A stretch of 52,001 bases of DNA, taken from the NCBI GenBank assembly GCA_019510465.1, contig JAEKKH010000158.1:1-52001 (forward strand), given 5' to 3'. This DNA comes from Burkholderiales bacterium. GTDB lineage: Bacteria; Pseudomonadota; Gammaproteobacteria; Burkholderiales; Burkholderiaceae_C. Shown here one piece after another: positions 48,181 to 52,001 of this stretch; position 1 is the stretch's first letter; each line of letters starts with the position of its first letter. Under the pieces are notes generated by a model. That model had not been told where the DNA came from and ran no database searches. It saw only the letters and a list, made by a program, of their open reading frames with translations. Position numbers and translations under genes: made by a program.

Positions 48181-50369
48181 CAGTATGCGAATGTGCCCGA
48201 GACCATCAGGCTGCGCGGCGCGCCCACGGTCAGGTAGCCCTGGCCCGGGTAGCCGCCCGCCGAGGCCCAGTAGCTGCGGTTGGTGACGTTGTTGAGGCCC
48301 GCGCGCAGCGTGACCTCGTGCGCGCCGACGTCCATCGCGTAGCGCGCGCCGATGTCCAGGCGCGTCCAGGCGGGCACCACCTCGGTGTTGGCCAAGTCGG
48401 CGAACTGGCGCGCCGTGTGCACGCCGCGCACGTTCAGGGCGAGGCCCGGCACGCTCGGCACGTCGAAGTCGAAGCCGAGGTTGAACTGCGACTTCGGCGA
48501 GCCGATCACTTGCTTGCCGGTCAGCTTCGCGTCGAGGAAGCTCGCGCCACCCAGCACGCGCACGCCGGGCAGCGCCTCGCCGTAGACCGACAGCTCGGCG
48601 CCCCGGTTGCGCTGCGTGTCGAGCTGCTCGAAGGTGGCACCGTTCAGCCCATAGTTGGCCTTGCGCGACTGGAACACGCTCACGCTGCCACCGTACGAGC
48701 CGGTGTCGACCTTGACGCCGATCTCACCCTGCCGGGTCTGGTAGGGCTTGAACGCCTGGCCGCCGTTGGTGACGGGGCGCGCGGTGAACGTGCTGTCGAA
48801 ATAGGTCAGCGGCGCGACGTCGCCGGCCACCAGGCCCTCGATGTACGTACCGTAGAACGACACCTGCTTGTTCAGCTTGAACACCAGGCCGGCGACCGGC
48901 GTGATGCGCGCATCCCTGCTCGCCGGCGTGCCGAGCGCGCCGGTGCCGTAGTCGAACGACGTGCTCTCGATCTGCTGGCGGCGCGCGCCCACGGTCAGCA
49001 GCACGCGGTCGTTCGCGAAGGCGAGCGTGTCGGCCAGCGCCTCGCTGCGGGTGACCACGCGCAGCGTCGTCAGCGGATGGGACAGGTCGCTGCCGCCGGT
49101 GTAGAACGTCTCGTCGGGCACGGGGATGAAGGTCGTGTCGTACAGCGTGCCGGCCGGCACGCCGCCGAAGTTGGAGAACGCGAACGCATTCTTCGACACC
49201 GCCCGATACGCACCGAACGAGCCCACCACCGTGTGCTTGACGGGGCCCGTGGAGAAGCTGCCGCGCAGGCCGATCTCGCCCGTCGTGATCGAGTCCTTGC
49301 GCGCGTTCGCCGCGGCGTATAGCGACTGCGAGGCGTCGGCGGCGGCGATGGTCGGCACCTCGAGCTGGTTGTCCTCCTTGCCGTCGCGAAAGCCCCCGGC
49401 GGCCCAGGCCGTCACCGAGGGCAGGATGTCGTATTCCGCACGCAAGGTGCCGAAGGCGTCGCGCTCGTGCGAGTACGTCCACTTCTGCGCGAACGGCTTG
49501 TCCGCGCGCGGGGCGACCGGCACGCCGCCGAACACGTCGATGTTGGGCGTCGCGCCCTTGACGTCGTTGTCCTGCGTGCCGATGTCGGCCGACACGCGCA
49601 GGCCGCCGAGGTGCCAGTCGGCGCCCAGCAGCGCGGCGTCGAGCTTGTCGCGCTCGCCCTTGACGGCGGTATCGCCCTCGCTGTGCACGACGTTGGCGCG
49701 CAGGCCCAGTTCCTTGTGCGCGCCCCAGCGATGGCCGACGTCGATGGCTTGCGACAGCTGGCCGGCGTCCACGCCCACCGTGATCTCGGCCTGCGGCGCA
49801 TTGCCCGCGCGCTTGGGCATGACGTTGACCGCGCCGCCCAGGCCGCTGCCGCCCGGCGCGGCACCGTTGAGGAAGGCGCTCGCGCCGCGCAACACCTCGA
49901 CGCGCTCGACCAGTTGCGCCGCCAGGTACTGGCGCGGCAGCAGGCCGTACAGGCCGTTGTACGAGATATCGTCGGAGTAGACGACCAGGCCGCGCACCAT
50001 GTAGGCCTGCTGGAAATTGCCGAAGCCGCGCGTGACGCGCACCGCCGGGTCGTTCTGCAGCACGTCGGCCAGGCTGGCGGCCTGCTGGTCCTGGATCAGC
50101 TTGGCGGTGTAGTTGGTGATGGTCAGCGGCGTGGACATGATGTCCTGGCTGCCCAGCAGGCCGACGCGGCCGCCGCGGGCCACCTGGCCGCCCGCGTACG
50201 GCGCCTTCAGCCCGCCCGCCGAGGCATCGGCGCTGATGACGACCTGCTGCGTCTCCGGCTCGCTGGCGGCCGCGGCCGGCGCGGCGGCGCCTTGTGCGTG
50301 GGCCTGGCCCACGGCCAGCAGGAGGACGGCAACGGACAGGACGCTGAGGCGGAAACGGGCGTGCGGCAT
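48180..50369 (-). CDS. TonB-dependent siderophore receptor
   Basis: A 729-residue outer-membrane receptor. A signal peptide, MPHARFRLSVLSVAVLLLAV ending at AHAQ, is followed by a plug domain (SLADVLQNDPAVRVTRG, YMVRGL and RVEVLRGASAFLNG) and a beta-barrel of about 550 residues ending in the aromatic TFAY. No N-terminal signalling domain is present, so it does not act through a FecI/FecR system. The ATG at 50369 was chosen because CAGGA lies six bases upstream and the signal peptide begins there; upstream in-frame ATGs lie inside the Fur-box region. It leads the receptor-PepSY-small protein operon. Confidence 0.93.
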   Translation of the reverse strand: MPHARFRLSVLSVAVLLLAVGQAHAQGAAAPAAAASEPETQQVVISADASAGGLKAPYAGGQVARGGRVGLLGSQDIMSTPLTITNYTAKLIQDQQAASLADVLQNDPAVRVTRGFGNFQQAYMVRGLVVYSDDISYNGLYGLLPRQYLAAQLVERVEVLRGASAFLNGAAPGGSGLGGAVNVMPKRAGNAPQAEITVGVDAGQLSQAIDVGHRWGAHKELGLRANVVHSEGDTAVKGERDKLDAALLGADWHLGGLRVSADIGTQDNDVKGATPNIDVFGGVPVAPRADKPFAQKWTYSHERDAFGTLRAEYDILPSVTAWAAGGFRDGKEDNQLEVPTIAAADASQSLYAAANARKDSITTGEIGLRGSFSTGPVKHTVVGSFGAYRAVSKNAFAFSNFGGVPAGTLYDTTFIPVPDETFYTGGSDLSHPLTTLRVVTRSEALADTLAFANDRVLLTVGARRQQIESTSFDYGTGALGTPASRDARITPVAGLVFKLNKQVSFYGTYIEGLVAGDVAPLTYFDSTFTARPVTNGGQAFKPYQTRQGEIGVKVDTGSYGGSVSVFQSRKANYGLNGATFEQLDTQRNRGAELSVYGEALPGVRVLGGASFLDAKLTGKQVIGSPKSQFNLGFDFDVPSVPGLALNVRGVHTARQFADLANTEVVPAWTRLDIGARYAMDVGAHEVTLRAGLNNVTNRSYWASAGGYPGQGYLTVGAPRSLMVSGTFAY

Positions 50370-50398
50370 GGAATTCCTGAGGTTCATGAGTCGTGGAT

Positions 50399-50417
50399 GC
50401 GATTGATTCTCATTCAT
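50399..50417 (-). promoter_or_regulatory. Fur box upstream of the siderophore receptor
   Basis: The minus strand reads ATGAATGAGAATCAATCGC, which matches 12 of 19 positions of the Fur consensus GATAATGATAATCATTATC, including the central AATGA-AATCA core. It lies 30 bases before the chosen receptor start. Iron-replete repression of the operon is expected. Confidence 0.7.
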
Positions 50418-50562
50418 ATTCTATGCAACTCTCCCTGGTCCGCATTGGCGAGGCGCGCGAGGCGCGCGAGGCGCCGTCGCTGGCCCGGGCGCGTGGCGCG
50501 CGAACATCGATCACTGCGAGCCATGCTAGGCCGGCCGTCGCCTGCGGGCTGTACCGGCCGGG

Positions 50563-52001
50563 TCAACCACTGTCGCGCGCGGGCACGGCGGCCAGGCGCC
50601 CGCGCACGACCGGGCGGCGGGCGACGCTCGCCTCGGCGAACGCCCAGAACAGCGCCATCTCCGCCAGTTCGTCCGACGCGCCCGACGACGACTGGTGCCC
50701 GCCCGCCATGTTCACGCGCAGCAGCACCGGCCTGGCCGAGCGCGTGTGCGCGCGCAGCGCCGCGATCCACTTGGCGGACTCCCAGTAACCGACGCGGTCG
50801 TCGCGCAGCCCGGCCGTGGCCAGCACCGCGGGATACGCGGCGTCGTGCACGTTCTCGTAGGGCGAGATCGAGGCCATCGCGTCGTAGGCGCGCGGGTCGG
50901 CCAGCGGATCGCCCCAGTCGGCCCGGAAGACGGGCACCAGCGGGTGCGTGGCGTCGGACATCGTGTTGAGCATGTCGACGAACGGCACCTGCGCGATGAC
51001 GCCGGCGTAGCGGCCGGGCCGCTCGTTCATCGCGCCGCCCATCAGCAGCCCGCCCGCCGACAGCCCGTAGGCCACGCAACGGTCCGGCGCGCCTTGGCCC
51101 GCGGCGACGAGGTGATCGGTGCAGGCGTTGAAATCGGTGAAGCTGTTGCGCTTGGAGAACAGGCGGCCCTCGAGGAACCAGCGCCGGCCCTTCTCCGACC
51201 CGCCGCGCACGTGTGCGATCGCGTACGCCCAGCCGCGGTCGGCCAGCGTGAGCGCCGGCACGGAGAACAGCGCTTCGGCCGCGATGCCATAGGCCCCGTA
51301 GCCGTAGACCAGCAAGGGCCCCCGGCCATCGGCACGACGGCCGCGCCGCGTCAGCAGCGTGATGGGAACCTGCTCGCCGTCGGCCGCGGGTGCGTGCAGG
51401 CGGCGCACCTCGTAGCGCGACGGATCGAAGCCGGCCACGCGCGTCTGCGCCAGCACGCGGCGCGCGCCGCTGCGCAGGTCGATGCCGATCCAGCGCGGCG
51501 GCGTGCGCGGCGACTGGAACACGAGGCGCAGCTCGGTGCCGTCGACATCCTGCACGTCGTCGAATTCCAGCGTGCCCGGCTCCTCGTCGCCGTGCACGAC
51601 GAACTCGTTGCCATCCCGGCCCCGCACCACCACCGACAGCCGTTCGTCCTCGCGCTGGCGCCACGCCAGGTGGCCCGCGAAGGCGCGCAGGTCGAGGATG
51701 TCGACGCCCTCGCGCGGGGGCCGCAGCGGCATCCAGTGCGCGCGGCCCGGGGCGTCCAGCGACGCCGTCATGAGGCAGCCATCGATGGCGCCACCGGCGT
51801 CGGTGAGGATGACGAGGCGGCCCGCCCAGTCCTCCACCTGGTAGTGCAGGCCCGGCTCGCGCGCCTGCACGAGCACCGGTTCGGCCGTCGGCGACGCGGC
51901 GGGGATCAGGCGCCATTCGTCCGTGTCCGGCCCGAAGACGCGGATCGAGCACCACGCGTTCGACGCCGCGCGGCCCAGCCAGGTGAACAGCGTCGGGTCG
52001 G
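50563..52001 (-). CDS. ptrB: Oligopeptidase B (S9 family), N-terminus beyond window
   Basis: The C-terminal 479 residues of a prolyl-oligopeptidase-family serine protease that cleaves after basic residues in short peptides. The catalytic Ser is in AYGLSAGGLLMG, the Asp in TAGLRDDRVGYWES and the His in NMAGGHQSSSG. The beta-propeller part is seen in the distal half (FVVHGDEEPGTLEF, IGIDLRSGARR). HVRGGSEKGRRWFLEG is typical of oligopeptidase B. Frame is open to the right edge. The 190 bases between its stop and the receptor start contain a GAGGCGCGC tandem repeat (about 50450-50473) and the Fur box. Confidence 0.9.
   Translation of the reverse strand, partial: DPTLFTWLGRAASNAWCSIRVFGPDTDEWRLIPAASPTAEPVLVQAREPGLHYQVEDWAGRLVILTDAGGAIDGCLMTASLDAPGRAHWMPLRPPREGVDILDLRAFAGHLAWRQREDERLSVVVRGRDGNEFVVHGDEEPGTLEFDDVQDVDGTELRLVFQSPRTPPRWIGIDLRSGARRVLAQTRVAGFDPSRYEVRRLHAPAADGEQVPITLLTRRGRRADGRGPLLVYGYGAYGIAAEALFSVPALTLADRGWAYAIAHVRGGSEKGRRWFLEGRLFSKRNSFTDFNACTDHLVAAGQGAPDRCVAYGLSAGGLLMGGAMNERPGRYAGVIAQVPFVDMLNTMSDATHPLVPVFRADWGDPLADPRAYDAMASISPYENVHDAAYPAVLATAGLRDDRVGYWESAKWIAALRAHTRSARPVLLRVNMAGGHQSSSGASDELAEMALFWAFAEASVARRPVVRGRLAAVPARDSG

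Noticed and set aside
50370-50417. Longer receptor start at 50417 or 50387
   Set aside because: Those codons lie in or beside the Fur box, lack a Shine-Dalgarno and would bury the signal peptide.
50448-50475. GAGGCGCGC tandem repeat as a terminator or binding array
   Set aside because: Only three short GC-rich units with no T-tract; probably simple-sequence drift.

Overview
The window is a roughly 70% GC chromosomal segment with the gene content and codon use of a betaproteobacterium of the order Burkholderiales, probably near the Rubrivivax/Leptothrix/Roseateles group. The order rests on lepA, ctpA-moeB, nudB/EEP/clsB and a hutC-D-I-G-F operon divergent from hutU-hutH; placement below order is inference. 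I see no rRNA, insertion sequence, prophage or CRISPR array. The longest antisense ORFs are high-GC shadows.

Layout. 1-2138: start of lepA (cut by the left edge), a leader holding a promoter, a hairpin and an intrinsic terminator (candidate sRNA or attenuator), a DnaA-box-like cluster and tRNA-Arg(CCT). 2345-7095: ctpA protease, moeB between inverted REP-like repeats, a LOG-family protein, arginase and two small coupled ORFs. 7262-16875: hybrid histidine kinase, DUF429 protein, a multi-pass kinase lacking its phosphoacceptor histidine, EamA transporter, GST, chemoreceptor and Rhizobium-type asparaginase. 16938-25491: the histidine-utilisation locus, with hutH broken by an internal out-of-frame deletion and a HutC-type palindrome placed within both divergent promoters. 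25756-32619: Gly/His-rich secreted protein, retropepsin-PDZ protein, unknown secreted protein, 1-Cys peroxiredoxin, persulfide dioxygenase-rhodanese fusion and a TonB-C protein. 32660-37667: three-gene signalling cluster (PAS kinase, small response regulator, REC-REC-PAS-GGDEF-EAL). 37701-43321: an ATP-dependent DNA ligase homologue that has lost its catalytic lysine, an RBBP9-like hydrolase, a protein with a flagellin-like helix behind a sigma-28-like promoter, a response regulator with a membrane protein, and a ligase-associated MBL exonuclease. 43438-46825: DUF805 protein, ClsB-type cardiolipin synthase (possible AUU start), EEP-family hydrolase and nudB. 46865-50417: Fur-box-preceded TonB receptor/PepSY operon. 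50563-52001: 3' part of an oligopeptidase B gene.

The best-supported oddities are the hutH lesion, the degenerate DNA ligase near its usual exonuclease partner, the kinase with an Ala in place of the H-box His, the flagellin-helix gene with phased A-tracts upstream of a sigma-28-like promoter, and the compact hairpin-plus-terminator unit upstream of lepA.
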